From assembly GCF_004346865.1 (NCBI RefSeq), contig NZ_SMGR01000002.1:434001-498000 (forward strand): DNA of 64,000 bases, written 5' to 3'. Below are positions 25,333 to 37,103 of the stretch, one piece after another. A program made the translations under genes and the position numbers. The notes under the pieces were generated by a model. The model had not been told where the DNA came from and did not search any database. It worked only from the letters and a program-made list of their open reading frames with translations. Each line of letters begins with the position of its first letter. The first letter of the stretch is position 1. The stretch is from Shimia isoporae (lineage in GTDB: Bacteria > Pseudomonadota > Alphaproteobacteria > Rhodobacterales > Rhodobacteraceae).

Positions 25333-26451
25333 ATGAAAATCAGTATCGAACGCAGCGTACTGCTCAAGGCGGTAAGCCAGGCGCAGTCGGTTGTGGAACG
25401 CCGCAACACCATTCCAATTCTGGCGAACGTCCTGATCGAAGCCGAAGGCGACACAGCCCAATTCCGCGCCACAGACCTTGATATCGAAGTCGTGGACAAG
25501 GCCGCTGCGATGGTCGAACGTCCCGGTGCAACCACTGTTGCAGCCACCACTCTGCATGAAATCGTACGTAAGTTGCCGGACGGCGCTCTGGTGACCCTGA
25601 CTGATGATGGCGCATCCGGGCGCCTCACTGTCGAAGCGGGTCGTTCGAACTTCTCTCTCGCCACTCTGCCCCGCGAAGACTTCCCGGTGATGGCGACCTC
25701 CGAATACTCGTCGAACTTTTCGGCGCCGGCACCGGTACTGCGCCGCCTGTTCGACAAATCCAAATTTGCGATCTCTACCGAAGAGACGCGCTATTACCTC
25801 AACGGCGTGTACATGCACATCGCCGACAGCGAGGGCGGCAAGGCTCTGCGCTGTGTCGCAACCGACGGCCACCGCCTGGCTCGCATCGACGCCGACCTGC
25901 CAGACGGCGCCGCGGAAATGCCCGGCGTGATTGTGCCTCGCAAAACCGTAGGCGAGTTGCGCAAGCTGTTGGACGATGACGATATGGAAATCGCGGTATC
26001 GGTCAGCGAAACCAAGGTCCGCTTTGCCACCCCGAACATCACGCTGACCTCCAAAGTGATCGATGGCACCTTCCCCGACTACACGCGCGTTATTCCGCAG
26101 GGCAACACCCGCAAATTGGAAGTGGACGCCTCTGAGTTCGCGCAGGCGGTGGACCGTGTGGCAACCGTATCCTCGGAGCGCTCCCGCGCGGTAAAACTGC
26201 AGCTGGATGAAGACCGTCTGGTGCTTTCGGTGAATTCGCCCGACAGCGGTGCTGCCGAGGAAGAACTCGCGGTGGCCTATGGCGACGAGCGCCTCGAAAT
26301 CGGCTTCAACGCAAAATACCTTCTCGAGATCGCCTCACAGGTGGACCGTGAGAACGCTGTCTTCATGTTCAATTCCGCAGGCGACCCGACCTTGATGCGC
26401 GAAGGCAATGACACCTCCGCCGTTTACGTTGTCATGCCGATGCGCGTGTGA
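25333..26451 (+). CDS. dnaN: DNA polymerase III beta subunit (sliding clamp)
   Basis: A 372-residue ring-forming clamp that tethers polymerase III to DNA. It has three similar domains: MKISIERSVLLKAVSQAQSVVERRNTIPIL at the N-terminus, PVLRRLFDKSKFAISTEETRYYLNGVYMHI in the middle and the C-terminal end TSAVYVVMPMRV, typical of the family. Length and order after dnaA match. The 175-bp gap to dnaA contains a hairpin; recF follows after 64 bp. Confidence 0.97.
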   Translation: MKISIERSVLLKAVSQAQSVVERRNTIPILANVLIEAEGDTAQFRATDLDIEVVDKAAAMVERPGATTVAATTLHEIVRKLPDGALVTLTDDGASGRLTVEAGRSNFSLATLPREDFPVMATSEYSSNFSAPAPVLRRLFDKSKFAISTEETRYYLNGVYMHIADSEGGKALRCVATDGHRLARIDADLPDGAAEMPGVIVPRKTVGELRKLLDDDDMEIAVSVSETKVRFATPNITLTSKVIDGTFPDYTRVIPQGNTRKLEVDASEFAQAVDRVATVSSERSRAVKLQLDEDRLVLSVNSPDSGAAEEELAVAYGDERLEIGFNAKYLLEIASQVDRENAVFMFNSAGDPTLMREGNDTSAVYVVMPMRV

Positions 26452-26478
26452 TCGACGCCCTAAGTTTTGCATTCAATA

Positions 26479-26498
26479 GCCCGGTCGAAAGACCGGGC
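26479..26498 (+). other. Perfect 8-bp hairpin with GAAA tetraloop between dnaN and recF
   Basis: GCCCGGTC (26479-26486), GAAA, GACCGGGC (26491-26498). No T-run follows, so it is not a classical terminator. It ends 17 bases before the recF ATG, which has no clear Shine-Dalgarno sequence, and so could lower recF translation or stabilise the dnaN 3' end. Confidence 0.55.
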
Positions 26499-26515
26499 CA
26501 CGCGCGAGCCGTACA

Positions 26516-27619
26516 ATGACTCTCGCCTTGAGCCGCCTCACCCTTAGCCATTTTCGCTCTCACAAAAAGGGCACGCTGGAAACGGATGGCCGACCAGTGG
26601 CCATCTTCGGACCCAATGGCGCGGGCAAGACAAATATTCTGGAGGCGGTCTCCCTATTTTCACCCGGACGGGGCCTGCGCAGGGCCAGCGCCGAGGACAT
26701 GACCCGCCGGCCCGAAGCTATTGGGTGGAAACTCGCAGGACATCTGAGTACCAATGGCCAGACCTACGAAGTCGACATCCGCTCTGAAAACGGCAGCGCG
26801 CGGCAAATCCAGATCGATGGTAAGGCCGCACCGCAGACGCAACTCGCGCGTATTGCGCGGGTGCTCTGGCTCATCCCGTCCATGGACCGGCTGTGGATCG
26901 AGGGCGCCGAAGGCCGCCGCCGGTTTCTGGATCGTACGACGCTCAGCTTTTTCCCCGAACATGCTGAAGCATCTTTGTCCTATGAAAAGGCCATGCGGGA
27001 ACGTAACCGGCTTTTGAAAGACCAGGTCACCGACGCGCATTGGTACGCCGCTCTTGAAAAACAAATGGCCGAAAGCGGCGCCCAAATCCACGAGGCGCGC
27101 TCTCAGGCTCTTTCCCGATTGTCAGAAGCCCAGAAGCAGGCTGAAACAGCCTTTCCGGTGGCGGAACTCGATCTGATGCAATCGGAGGGCACGATGCCTG
27201 ACTCCGCAGAAGACCTGCGCGAAGCATTCGCCGAGAGTCGGTTCCGCGACATCGCCGCCGGCCGCACGCTGGTTGGCCCGCACCGTTCTGATCTGAAAGG
27301 TGCCTACGCCGCCAAGGGTGTCCCGGCCAAGGACTGTTCCACCGGCGAACAAAAAGCTCTGCTTGTCAGCCTAATTCTCGCCAATGCACGCGCTCTGGCC
27401 GAAGATATTGGGGCACCGCCCATCCTTCTGCTCGATGAGGTTGCAGCCCACCTCGATCCAAACCGCCGCGCCGCGCTATATGACGAGATTTGCGCGCTTG
27501 GCGCACAGGCTTGGATGTCTGGCACCGAAACCGAACTTTTTGACGCTCTCGGCCCACGCGCTCAGTATTTTGAAGTCACAGACGAACAAGGCATTTCCAA
27601 GGTCACAGCCGCCAGCTGA
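26516..27619 (+). CDS. recF: DNA replication/repair protein RecF
   Basis: A 367-residue SMC-like ATPase that binds gapped DNA with RecOR and loads RecA. It begins LSRLTLSHFRSHKKGTLE, with Walker A GPNGAGKTNILEAVSLFSPG. Signature-like CSTGEQKALLVSLILA and Walker B PPILLLDEVAAHLD follow. Length and place after dnaN match. The ribosome binding site is not obvious. Confidence 0.95.
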   Translation: MTLALSRLTLSHFRSHKKGTLETDGRPVAIFGPNGAGKTNILEAVSLFSPGRGLRRASAEDMTRRPEAIGWKLAGHLSTNGQTYEVDIRSENGSARQIQIDGKAAPQTQLARIARVLWLIPSMDRLWIEGAEGRRRFLDRTTLSFFPEHAEASLSYEKAMRERNRLLKDQVTDAHWYAALEKQMAESGAQIHEARSQALSRLSEAQKQAETAFPVAELDLMQSEGTMPDSAEDLREAFAESRFRDIAAGRTLVGPHRSDLKGAYAAKGVPAKDCSTGEQKALLVSLILANARALAEDIGAPPILLLDEVAAHLDPNRRAALYDEICALGAQAWMSGTETELFDALGPRAQYFEVTDEQGISKVTAAS

Positions 27620-27657
27620 ACCTCGCTGGCGAAGGCCCGGAAATTTATGCCAATTGC

Positions 27658-27686
27658 GTGACATCCCCTGCCGAAACGGATATAAA
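27658..27686 (+). promoter_or_regulatory. Candidate sigma-70 promoter for gyrB
   Basis: GTGACA (27658-27663), a 17-base spacer and TATAAA (27681-27686). Five of six -35 and five of six -10 bases match consensus. It lies 28 bases before the gyrB ATG. Confidence 0.55.
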
Positions 27687-27713
27687 TTCCTGAAATCAAT
27701 AAAGGCGGATTGA

Positions 27714-30131
<2,418 letters not shown>

Positions 30132-30151
30132 TCGCTTTTCTTTCTCGATAC

Positions 30152-30190
30152 AAAGCCGGCACTCCTTTCGGGAAGTGCCGGCTTTTTCTT
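30152..30190 (+). terminator. Rho-independent terminator after gyrB
   Basis: A 12-bp perfect stem, AAAGCCGGCACT (30152-30163) with AGTGCCGGCTTT (30174-30185), has a 10-base loop and is followed by TTCTTTC. Confidence 0.85.
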
Positions 30191-30231
30191 TCGGCGCTAT
30201 GAAGTCACGCACGTCCGCTCGGGCAGATGGT

Positions 30232-30459
30232 TTACGAACATCCTGCCGCTTTGTTGGCCAGAGCTCCACCCGCAACGGCACCACCCGCCGTCAGTATGTC
30301 TGTGCCTTGTCCGTTTCCAAGCTGGTTGCCTATCAGGCCCCCGACCACCGCACCGGTCACTGTGGCACCCGCACACTCGACGCTGCGTTCAGAGGTCGTG
30401 GCACACGCAGGAACCACCGCTATGGCCGCCAACAGGGCCGGAATTGCTGCAAATTTCAT
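30232..30459 (-). CDS. Small glycine-zipper lipoprotein
   Basis: A 75-residue exported protein. The signal MKFAAIPALLAAIAVVPAC ends in a possible lipobox (VPAC), so it may be lipid-anchored. The rest is a glycine zipper, TVTGAVVGGLIGNQLGNGQG and then AGGAVAGGALANKA, as in the 17-kDa surface antigen / OsmB-like group of outer-membrane-associated proteins. The role is unknown. GGAG precedes the ATG by 8 bases. It is convergent with gyrB, whose terminator lies between them. Confidence 0.75.
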   Translation of the reverse strand: MKFAAIPALLAAIAVVPACATTSERSVECAGATVTGAVVGGLIGNQLGNGQGTDILTAGGAVAGGALANKAAGCS

Positions 30460-30689
30460 TTCTCTGCTCCGTCAGAAAATTTATCTGAGTCGAATATAAG
30501 GACGCCAAAAGAAACCGACAGACGCGTACTCGTTTACGGGCACAACCGGCAAGGAACCGCGCACGAACCCGCGTTTTTGAGCTCAAATTTCAGCCAAAAG
30601 GGCCAAAGACAGCCTTCTCTTCCCCGGCTTTCCTACCTACAAGGGCGCCGGATCGACCTCCTCCCAGCCCGATAATTCAAGGAAGCCCC

Positions 30690-31124
30690 ATGAACAAACG
30701 CATCGCCCTGTCCAGTGACCATGCCGCTATACAATTGCGCCAGGCGATCGCCCGACACATCGCCGACAAAGGCTTTGAGCCTGTCGATATCGGCCCGACC
30801 ACGACCGAAAGCACCCACTATCCCTTGCACGGTAAGGCCGCCGCGGACCTCATCATCAAAGGGGATTGCGAACTGGGCATCATCCTGTGCGGCACCGGAC
30901 AGGGTATCATGATGGCCGCCAACAAGGTCGATGGCATCCGGTGTGGCGTCTGTTCAGACACGTTCTCCGCTGCAATGATCCGGCAACACAACAACGCCAA
31001 CATGCTCTCGATCGGCGCACGGGTCGTTGGTGACAGCCTTGCATTGGCTATCGTTGACGCCTTCCTTGAAGCAGAATTCGAGGGGGGCCGTCACGCCACC
31101 CGCGTGGACATGATCGAAGCCTAG
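30690..31124 (+). CDS. rpiB: Ribose 5-phosphate isomerase B
   Basis: A 144-residue isomerase interconverting ribose-5-P and ribulose-5-P. Seen: SSDHAA (Asp10-His11), ILCGTGQGIMMAANK with active-site Cys67, and RQHNNANMLSIGAR. Length matches RpiB. The LacA/RpiB superfamily also isomerises other sugar phosphates, and the adjacent sugar-acid genes make a specialised role possible. GGAAG precedes the ATG. The stop lies 3 bp from the end of the convergent epimerase-like gene. Confidence 0.9.
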   Translation: MNKRIALSSDHAAIQLRQAIARHIADKGFEPVDIGPTTTESTHYPLHGKAAADLIIKGDCELGIILCGTGQGIMMAANKVDGIRCGVCSDTFSAAMIRQHNNANMLSIGARVVGDSLALAIVDAFLEAEFEGGRHATRVDMIEA

Positions 31125-31127
31125 GAC

Positions 31128-31967
31128 TCAGTTTTTCTTCCGATCGTCGACAATGTTCATCTGGGCAAGACCGCTCTCGCCCAGATCGACCGCCGAAAAC
31201 GGCCCGCCGTGACACATCTGCGCCGGATCGGTTGAATCTGCAGGCGGTTCTTTCGCCAAAATCGCGTCCGCAAATTGCTCGGCGTTGTCTTTCGGTCGAT
31301 ACCCGAGAAAAGCAGCCTTGTTGTTGTCCACCGGTGACCGGTCATTATTGGACACACCGTAAACGACACTGAAACCAACCGTGGGAGTATCGACCGCCCG
31401 CGTCACTAGCTGGATCAGGTCATCATAGCTGAGCCAGCTGCCCAAAGCCCGGGCACTTGTCACCTGTGCACAGCTCAAAATGCGCAGATGCACCGACTCC
31501 AGCCCCCGCTTGTCCCAATACATGCGCCCCAGATCTTCAGCGAAACACTTGGCCAACCCATAGAAAGAATCCGGGCGATGCGCGACTTCTGTGTCGATGC
31601 ACTCGTTTTTGGCGTGCATTCCGACCGCATGGATGGAACTGGCATAGACCACTCGTTTGGCGCCATGCTGATATGCCGCTTCCCACACGTTGTAAGCCCC
31701 GACGAAGTTCGGCCCCAACAGCTCCTCAAAAGGCGCTTCGTCGACAATTGCGCCAAAGTGCACAACCATGTCCGCTCCTTCCAATGCCGCGAAGACTTCG
31801 TCGTAGTTCGCAAGATCGGCTTTCACATAGGTTTCGCCGGCATAAAGCGTGCCGATATCGTCGACTAAATCCGTGGACACCAGCTCTTCCGCCATCTTCG
31901 ACAGCGGTTCCCGCAGATAGGATCCCAGCCGCCCGCCTGCTCCGGTCAACACCAGCTTTTCTATCAT
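31128..31967 (-). CDS. NAD-dependent SDR, uronate-dehydrogenase-like
   Basis: A 279-residue extended short-chain dehydrogenase. LTGAGGRLGSYLREPL is the NAD loop, and RPDSFYGLAKCFAEDLGRMY carries the catalytic YxxxK, preceded by the Ser of YASSIHAVG. The C-terminal FLGYRPKDNAEQFAD closely resembles Agrobacterium uronate dehydrogenase, which oxidises glucuronate or galacturonate to the aldaric lactone. A related hexose or epimerase activity is possible. It is last gene of the hyuA-hyuB-DAO set, 23 bp after the FAD oxidoreductase. Confidence 0.78.
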   Translation of the reverse strand: MIEKLVLTGAGGRLGSYLREPLSKMAEELVSTDLVDDIGTLYAGETYVKADLANYDEVFAALEGADMVVHFGAIVDEAPFEELLGPNFVGAYNVWEAAYQHGAKRVVYASSIHAVGMHAKNECIDTEVAHRPDSFYGLAKCFAEDLGRMYWDKRGLESVHLRILSCAQVTSARALGSWLSYDDLIQLVTRAVDTPTVGFSVVYGVSNNDRSPVDNNKAAFLGYRPKDNAEQFADAILAKEPPADSTDPAQMCHGGPFSAVDLGESGLAQMNIVDDRKKN

Positions 31968-31990
31968 CGCGCCTCTCCCTGGCCTGCGGC

Positions 31991-33214
31991 TCAGATAACC
32001 GCTTTTTCTACAAACGGACGCCCCTCGACGATCCGCTCGAACCCGAACGGCGTCAGATCGAGCGACCTAAACTCGCCATAGGCAAGCCACTCGGCCGTAC
32101 CGCGCCCCATCGCCGGTGATTGCTGCAATCCGTGACCGGAAAACCCATTCAGGAACACAAAGTTCCCAACCTCCGGATGAGCACCCAAAATCGCGTTCTG
32201 ATCCAGTGTGTTATAAGCGTAGTGACCGGCCCATTCCGTTACGACTTTGATCGCCTCGAACTGCGGAATGCGCGTGGCAATGATCGGCCAGACATGATCC
32301 TGCCAGCGATTGTGGTCCATATGAAAATCGTCAAACTCGACCGCCGGATCCGGATCGGCCGGGCATCCGGCAAGATAGCTCTGCGGTCCGTCCTGACGGA
32401 AGTGCACCCCGGTTGGGTCGATTGTCAGCGGAAGGTCACGGTCCAGCGGCTGTTCGGCGGCAAAAATCCACGTAAAGCGTTTCCGCGGTTCAACCGGAAC
32501 CTCAATGCCCGCCATCTTGGCAGTGCGCGCGGCGCGCGGACCGGATGCATTCACAATCTGACCGCAGGCAATCACTTCACCGGACTTCAAAGTCACGCTT
32601 TCCACACGCGTACCCGCAGCGTTTTTCGTCATCGCCACCACTTCGTTGGCGACATATTCTACGCCCCTCTCTCGCGAACTGCGGCGGAACCAATCGAACA
32701 CGCCGCCGCCATCGAAATAGCCTTCGTCCTTGGTGTTGATCGAGCCCAGAACAAGGTCTTCAACGTTATAAAACGGGTACTCGCGCGCGATGTCATCAGG
32801 CGACAAAAGGCGCGTTTCGGCTCCGTTATCCAATTGCACCTTCTGATTGGCACGCAACACATTGGCAAAGCCGTCATTGTCCGCGAGGTAAAGATATCCG
32901 TAGTTCTGGATATCCATCTCCGGAACGCGTGCATCGCCTCCCATATAGCTGCGCAGGTTTTTCACAAAATCCGCGGCGAACTGGGAAATTCGAACGTTCA
33001 AAGGGCTGGAAAACTGCTGTCGCATGCAGGAGTTGGTATGCGCCGTCGAGCAGCTTTCGTAGCTTGGATCGCGCTCAACCACCAACACGGACCCGTTAAA
33101 GTCCTTGTTGTCGCTCAGGAACCACGCGGTCGACGCTCCCATGATCGCGCCGCCGACAATGACCACATCATAAGACGATTTGGTTGGTGTGCTCGCAAAA
33201 CCTGCAACCGCCAT
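31991..33214 (-). CDS. FAD-dependent oxidoreductase (DAO/sarcosine-oxidase-like)
   Basis: A 407-residue flavoprotein. VVIVGGAIMGASTAWFLSDN binds ADP, and NSCMRQQFSSPLNVRISQFA and NFVFLNGFSGHGLQQSPAMG are typical of DAO-family amine/amino-acid oxidases and sarcosine oxidase beta-like proteins. It oxidises a secondary amine or amino acid; the substrate is not known. The start is ATG 33214, with GGAGG 7 bases upstream, and it overlaps the hyuB stop by one base (TGATG). Next to hydantoinase-type genes it may process an N-substituted amino acid, which is inference. Confidence 0.83.
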   Translation of the reverse strand: MAVAGFASTPTKSSYDVVIVGGAIMGASTAWFLSDNKDFNGSVLVVERDPSYESCSTAHTNSCMRQQFSSPLNVRISQFAADFVKNLRSYMGGDARVPEMDIQNYGYLYLADNDGFANVLRANQKVQLDNGAETRLLSPDDIAREYPFYNVEDLVLGSINTKDEGYFDGGGVFDWFRRSSRERGVEYVANEVVAMTKNAAGTRVESVTLKSGEVIACGQIVNASGPRAARTAKMAGIEVPVEPRKRFTWIFAAEQPLDRDLPLTIDPTGVHFRQDGPQSYLAGCPADPDPAVEFDDFHMDHNRWQDHVWPIIATRIPQFEAIKVVTEWAGHYAYNTLDQNAILGAHPEVGNFVFLNGFSGHGLQQSPAMGRGTAEWLAYGEFRSLDLTPFGFERIVEGRPFVEKAVI

Positions 33215-34920
33215 CAAAACTCCTCCCCACGTCTGGCCCGCGCCAGCACGTCTTCTATGTCCCGTTGCGCCATACCGTAGTCCGAGGCCGCCGCTTCAGC
33301 CGAGATATAGCCAAGAGCGAGATCGCGCCTCACCGCCTCATCTGCCCTCTCCTCGGTCGAGCCATAGCCCGCCCCGCCGGGGAACGCCATGTCAACCCGC
33401 CCTCCGTGCGGTACAAATTGCTTGCCCTTGCCTTTCATCGCAGCGCCATCTTCGCGTGCGATCACCGTTGGCGCGCCGGCTCCGCCGCCGCGTCGTCCTC
33501 GGGCCGGATGATCCACACGGTCAAACATTGCCTGAATATCAAATTCGTGACCCGCGCGCGCACCGACAGACATGAATTGTCCCAAACCGCCGCGATACTG
33601 ACCCACGCCACCACTATCAGGCCGCAGTTCCTTGCGCCAAATAACAACAGGGCCGACTTGCTCGGTGGCTTCAACCGGCATTGTCATCACACCAGAGGGA
33701 AAGGCTGTTGCGTTCATTCCATCAAGCGATGGCCGCGCACCGGAGCCGCCGGAATTGAAGGTCAGCACCTCGGCGCGTACCGCGTCCGATGGCGCAGGCG
33801 CGTCCATTCTGGGCCGCAGCGACACCTGAAAATTGCACAAACATCCGGCGCCCTCAGCGGGCGCGACGCCCGGCAGCAGCTTGTCCAGCGCGTCGTAAAC
33901 CGTGTCTGGCACCATATGTCCGATCACATGACGGAGTGCCACCGGTGCCGGATGCAACGCATGGACGATACTGTTCTCTGGCGCCGTGATTTCAAATGGC
34001 TCCAGAGAAGCCGCATTGTTCGGAATCTCGGGCGCAATGGCACATTTCAGGGCATAGCACGCATAAGCCTTTGTATAGACCAGCGGTACGTTGATGCCCT
34101 TCTTGTCGAGCCCGCTGGTGCCCGCCCAATCCGTCAATATGCGGTCCTTCTCGATCGTCACTTTGACGCAAAGATCAATCGGCTGGTCATACCCGTCGAT
34201 CCGCATGTGACCTTCTGCAACCCCTTCCGGCAAAGCATTGATGGCATCCAACGTCGCTTGGCGAGAATGAGTCAGAATAAACCCGGAGATCCCTGCCAGA
34301 TCCGGCAGATCGAATTCCCTGACCATCTCGATCAGTCGCCGATGGCCAATCTCGTTGCATGTCGCGAGGGCGTGAATATCACCCACCAGCTGATCTGGCT
34401 CGCGCACATTCCCCCGGATGATCGCCAATAGCGTCTTATCCACCACGCCCTTGTCGGCAAAACGCATGATCGGGATGTAAAGTCCCTCTTCGTGCACATC
34501 GTTCGCATCCGCGCCAAACCCGCGACCGCCAATATCGGTGATGTGCGCCGTGCAAGCAAAAAAGCCGATCAGCTTCTGGCGATGAAACGATGGTGTGACG
34601 ACGGTGATGTCGTGCTTGTGACCTGTGCCCTCCCACGGGTCGTTGGTTATGTAAACATCTCCCTCAGCCATGGTCTCGGGCCTGATCCTTCGGATGAAAT
34701 GCCCGACCGCGTCGGCCATTGCATTCACGTGTCCCGGCGTGCCGGTTACCGCCTGCGCAAGCATCTCTCCGGCCGCGTTGTAAACGCCGGCGGACAGATC
34801 ACCCGCCTCGCGAACCGAAGTTGAAAACGCCGTCCTGACCAACGCCTGAGCCTGTTCTTCAACGACAGAAATCAAACGATTCCACATCACCTGATATAAA
34901 ACTTTGGACGGCTCACCCAT
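33214..34920 (-). CDS. hyuB: Hydantoinase B / oxoprolinase-type beta subunit
   Basis: A 568-residue subunit of an ATP-dependent amide-ring hydrolase (N-methylhydantoinase / 5-oxoprolinase / acetone-carboxylase superfamily). Seen: RTAFSTSVREAGDLSAGVYN, DVYITNDPWEGTGHKHDITV, and the C-terminal GGAGYGSTEERADEAVRRDL. The start at 34920 has GGAGGAG upstream and overlaps hyuA by 8 bases; the frame to 35175 lies inside hyuA. Works as a heteromer with HyuA. Whether the substrate is a hydantoin, 5-oxoproline or another cyclic amide cannot be read. Confidence 0.9.
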   Translation of the reverse strand: MGEPSKVLYQVMWNRLISVVEEQAQALVRTAFSTSVREAGDLSAGVYNAAGEMLAQAVTGTPGHVNAMADAVGHFIRRIRPETMAEGDVYITNDPWEGTGHKHDITVVTPSFHRQKLIGFFACTAHITDIGGRGFGADANDVHEEGLYIPIMRFADKGVVDKTLLAIIRGNVREPDQLVGDIHALATCNEIGHRRLIEMVREFDLPDLAGISGFILTHSRQATLDAINALPEGVAEGHMRIDGYDQPIDLCVKVTIEKDRILTDWAGTSGLDKKGINVPLVYTKAYACYALKCAIAPEIPNNAASLEPFEITAPENSIVHALHPAPVALRHVIGHMVPDTVYDALDKLLPGVAPAEGAGCLCNFQVSLRPRMDAPAPSDAVRAEVLTFNSGGSGARPSLDGMNATAFPSGVMTMPVEATEQVGPVVIWRKELRPDSGGVGQYRGGLGQFMSVGARAGHEFDIQAMFDRVDHPARGRRGGGAGAPTVIAREDGAAMKGKGKQFVPHGGRVDMAFPGGAGYGSTEERADEAVRRDLALGYISAEAAASDYGMAQRDIEDVLARARRGEEF

Positions 34921-37006
34921 TGCTCCGCTCCTCCGCAAAAACCTCGATCGTTCCATCCGCGTGAACTTTGGCGGATCGGCTCTTGGGCACCACAACTGTG
35001 GTTTCTGCCTCGGTAATAACCATTGGTCCCGCCTTTCGCGCGCCGGCACCAAAGTCCCTGCGCAACACAACATCAGCCTCCAGAACCGCGCCCTCGGCCG
35101 GGTCGAACAAAGCCCGCGAGCCTTGGCTGGCCGGCGCCTGAGCAGGAGCGCTACTACAAACACGTTCGGCTGCATCCTGACGGGTAAAGGCGTTTACGGA
35201 CCAAACCGTGATCTCCACCTCCATACCTTCCACAACCCGCCCGAACAGAGCCGCATATTCCGCCTCAAACAGACGCAGATAGGTGGCTGCATCCGGGTTT
35301 GCCGCCTGTTTTGCGGTCAGCGGCACGGGAATTTCCCAACCCTGCCCGGCATACCGCATGTACACACGGTGCTCCGCCGCGATCTTGGCCACTGCATCAC
35401 AGCCACGCACAAATCCCGTGGCTTCCGCCTCCATCTCGGCAAACAGAGCGGTCACTGCCTCACCGTCAAACGCCGACATGCGCATGAACACGGACCGGTT
35501 CGCTTCGAAACTGAAGGGCGCCTTGAGAAATCCGATGGCCGAACCGACCCCGGCGCCCTGTGGTACCAGCAGCCGCGAAACCCCAAGTTTTTCGCACAGA
35601 CGTGATGCGTGCAGAGGCGCCGCACCGCCAAAGGCGATCATCGTATAGTCTGCAAGGTCTTCGCCGTTTTCCACGGCGTGAACCCGCGCCGCATTGGCCA
35701 TGTTTTCATCAACCACTTCGGCCAGGCCCCAGGCCGCCTCGGTTGCCCCCATGTCAAGACGTTGCCCGATCACTGCTGTCAGCGCCGACGCCGAACGGTC
35801 AGGATGCAACTGAATCGACCCGCCGGCAAAGTTGTCAGGGTCCAGCTTGCCCAAAACCAGATCGGCGTCTGTCACCGCAGGCTTGTCACCCCCGCGTCCA
35901 TAACAGGCCGGTCCAGGCTCCGATCCGGCGCTCTCGGGACCGACTCGAATTTGGTTCATGCCATCGACATGCGCCAGAGAACCGCCACCCGCGCCGATCT
36001 CGACCATATCGATCACCGGAATGGAAATCGGCATGCCGGACCCCTTTTTGAACCGGTACGTCCGCGCGACTTCGAATACCCGCGCTGTTTTGGGCGTCTG
36101 GTTCTTGATCAGGCAAATCTTCGCGGTCGTTCCGCCCATGTCAAAGCTCAGGACCTTCTCGACACCGTGCCGTGCCGCGATATCGGCAGCGAAGATCGCG
36201 CCGCCTGCCGGACCACTTTCCACCAAACGTACGGGAAACTCTGCCGCACTTTCGAGCGACATGATTCCGCCGCCGGAATGCATGAGGAATACGGGGCAAT
36301 CCGCCCCTTCATCCGCCAACCGATCTTTCAATCGTCCCAGATAGGACGCCATAAGTGGCTTGATATAAGCATTCGCGATTGTCGTATTGAACCGCTCGTA
36401 TTCGCGCATCTGCGGGGATACTTCGGAACTCAGCGAAACAAGCGCCTCCGGCATCAGTTCCTTTAGCACGTCCGCCACCAGACGTTCGTGAGCATCGTTC
36501 GCATAGGAATGCAAAAACCCCACGGCGACGCTCTCGTATCCGCCTTCTCGCAATTCCATGACGAGCGCTTCCACGTCCTTGCGCTCCAGAGGCAAAAGTA
36601 CCTGCCCCGTGGCATCCATCCGCTCGCGGATCACATACCGACGGTTACGCGGCAACAGCGGTGCTGGCAGCGTAAGGTTTAGGTCATATTGCTCAAAGCG
36701 GCTTTCGGTCCGCATCTCGATCACGTCTCGAAACCCCTCGGTCGTGATCAGCGCCGTTTTTGCTCCGCGCCGCTCAATCAACGCGTTGGTCGCCAAAGTG
36801 GTGCCATGAATGATCTGACCAATCTGCTCAGGCGCGATGCCCGCCTTCGCGCAAACCTGATGCATGCCGTCGATGATCGCATCTTCCGGCGCGCCATACG
36901 TCGTCAGAACCTTCGTGGAATACCACTTGCCCTCGCGTTCAAGCACCACGTCCGTGAACGTCCCTCCTATGTCGACGCCCAATCGTGTTCCGGCTTGCTG
37001 CCCCAT
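34913..37006 (-). CDS. hyuA: Hydantoinase A / oxoprolinase-type alpha subunit
   Basis: A 697-residue subunit with an ASKHA-like ATP-binding fold: RLGVDIGGTFTDVVL at the N-terminus, IIHGTTLATNALIERRG, SFDMGGTTAKICLI and EIGAGGGSLAHVD. Pairs with HyuB for ATP-driven cleavage of a cyclic amide. I prefer ATG 37006, because AGGGA lies 8 bases upstream; ATG 37012 is also possible. It leads a four-gene set (hyuA, hyuB, FAD oxidoreductase, uronate-dehydrogenase-like), with lysR directly upstream on the same strand. Confidence 0.9.
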   Translation of the reverse strand: MGQQAGTRLGVDIGGTFTDVVLEREGKWYSTKVLTTYGAPEDAIIDGMHQVCAKAGIAPEQIGQIIHGTTLATNALIERRGAKTALITTEGFRDVIEMRTESRFEQYDLNLTLPAPLLPRNRRYVIRERMDATGQVLLPLERKDVEALVMELREGGYESVAVGFLHSYANDAHERLVADVLKELMPEALVSLSSEVSPQMREYERFNTTIANAYIKPLMASYLGRLKDRLADEGADCPVFLMHSGGGIMSLESAAEFPVRLVESGPAGGAIFAADIAARHGVEKVLSFDMGGTTAKICLIKNQTPKTARVFEVARTYRFKKGSGMPISIPVIDMVEIGAGGGSLAHVDGMNQIRVGPESAGSEPGPACYGRGGDKPAVTDADLVLGKLDPDNFAGGSIQLHPDRSASALTAVIGQRLDMGATEAAWGLAEVVDENMANAARVHAVENGEDLADYTMIAFGGAAPLHASRLCEKLGVSRLLVPQGAGVGSAIGFLKAPFSFEANRSVFMRMSAFDGEAVTALFAEMEAEATGFVRGCDAVAKIAAEHRVYMRYAGQGWEIPVPLTAKQAANPDAATYLRLFEAEYAALFGRVVEGMEVEITVWSVNAFTRQDAAERVCSSAPAQAPASQGSRALFDPAEGAVLEADVVLRRDFGAGARKAGPMVITEAETTVVVPKSRSAKVHADGTIEVFAEERSNG

Positions 37007-37103
37007 GCGCATGTTCCCTTTGCTTCGGCAATACGTCAGCCTAGCCCAAGCGGAACAATTCGATCCAACTATTCTTTTAGATCAAAATGATAATAAAAAT
37101 TGA
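37007..37103 (-). promoter_or_regulatory. AT-rich hyuA promoter region with GATCAA/TTGATC dyad
   Basis: An unusually AT-rich patch (about 37067-37102) is flanked by GATCAA (37080-37085) and TTGATC (37100-37105), a 6-bp dyad of the size LysR dimers bind. On the minus strand TTGTTC (37053-37058) and CGTATT (37030-37035) are spaced by 17 bases and could be -35/-10. Binding by the adjacent LysR is inference. Confidence 0.35.
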
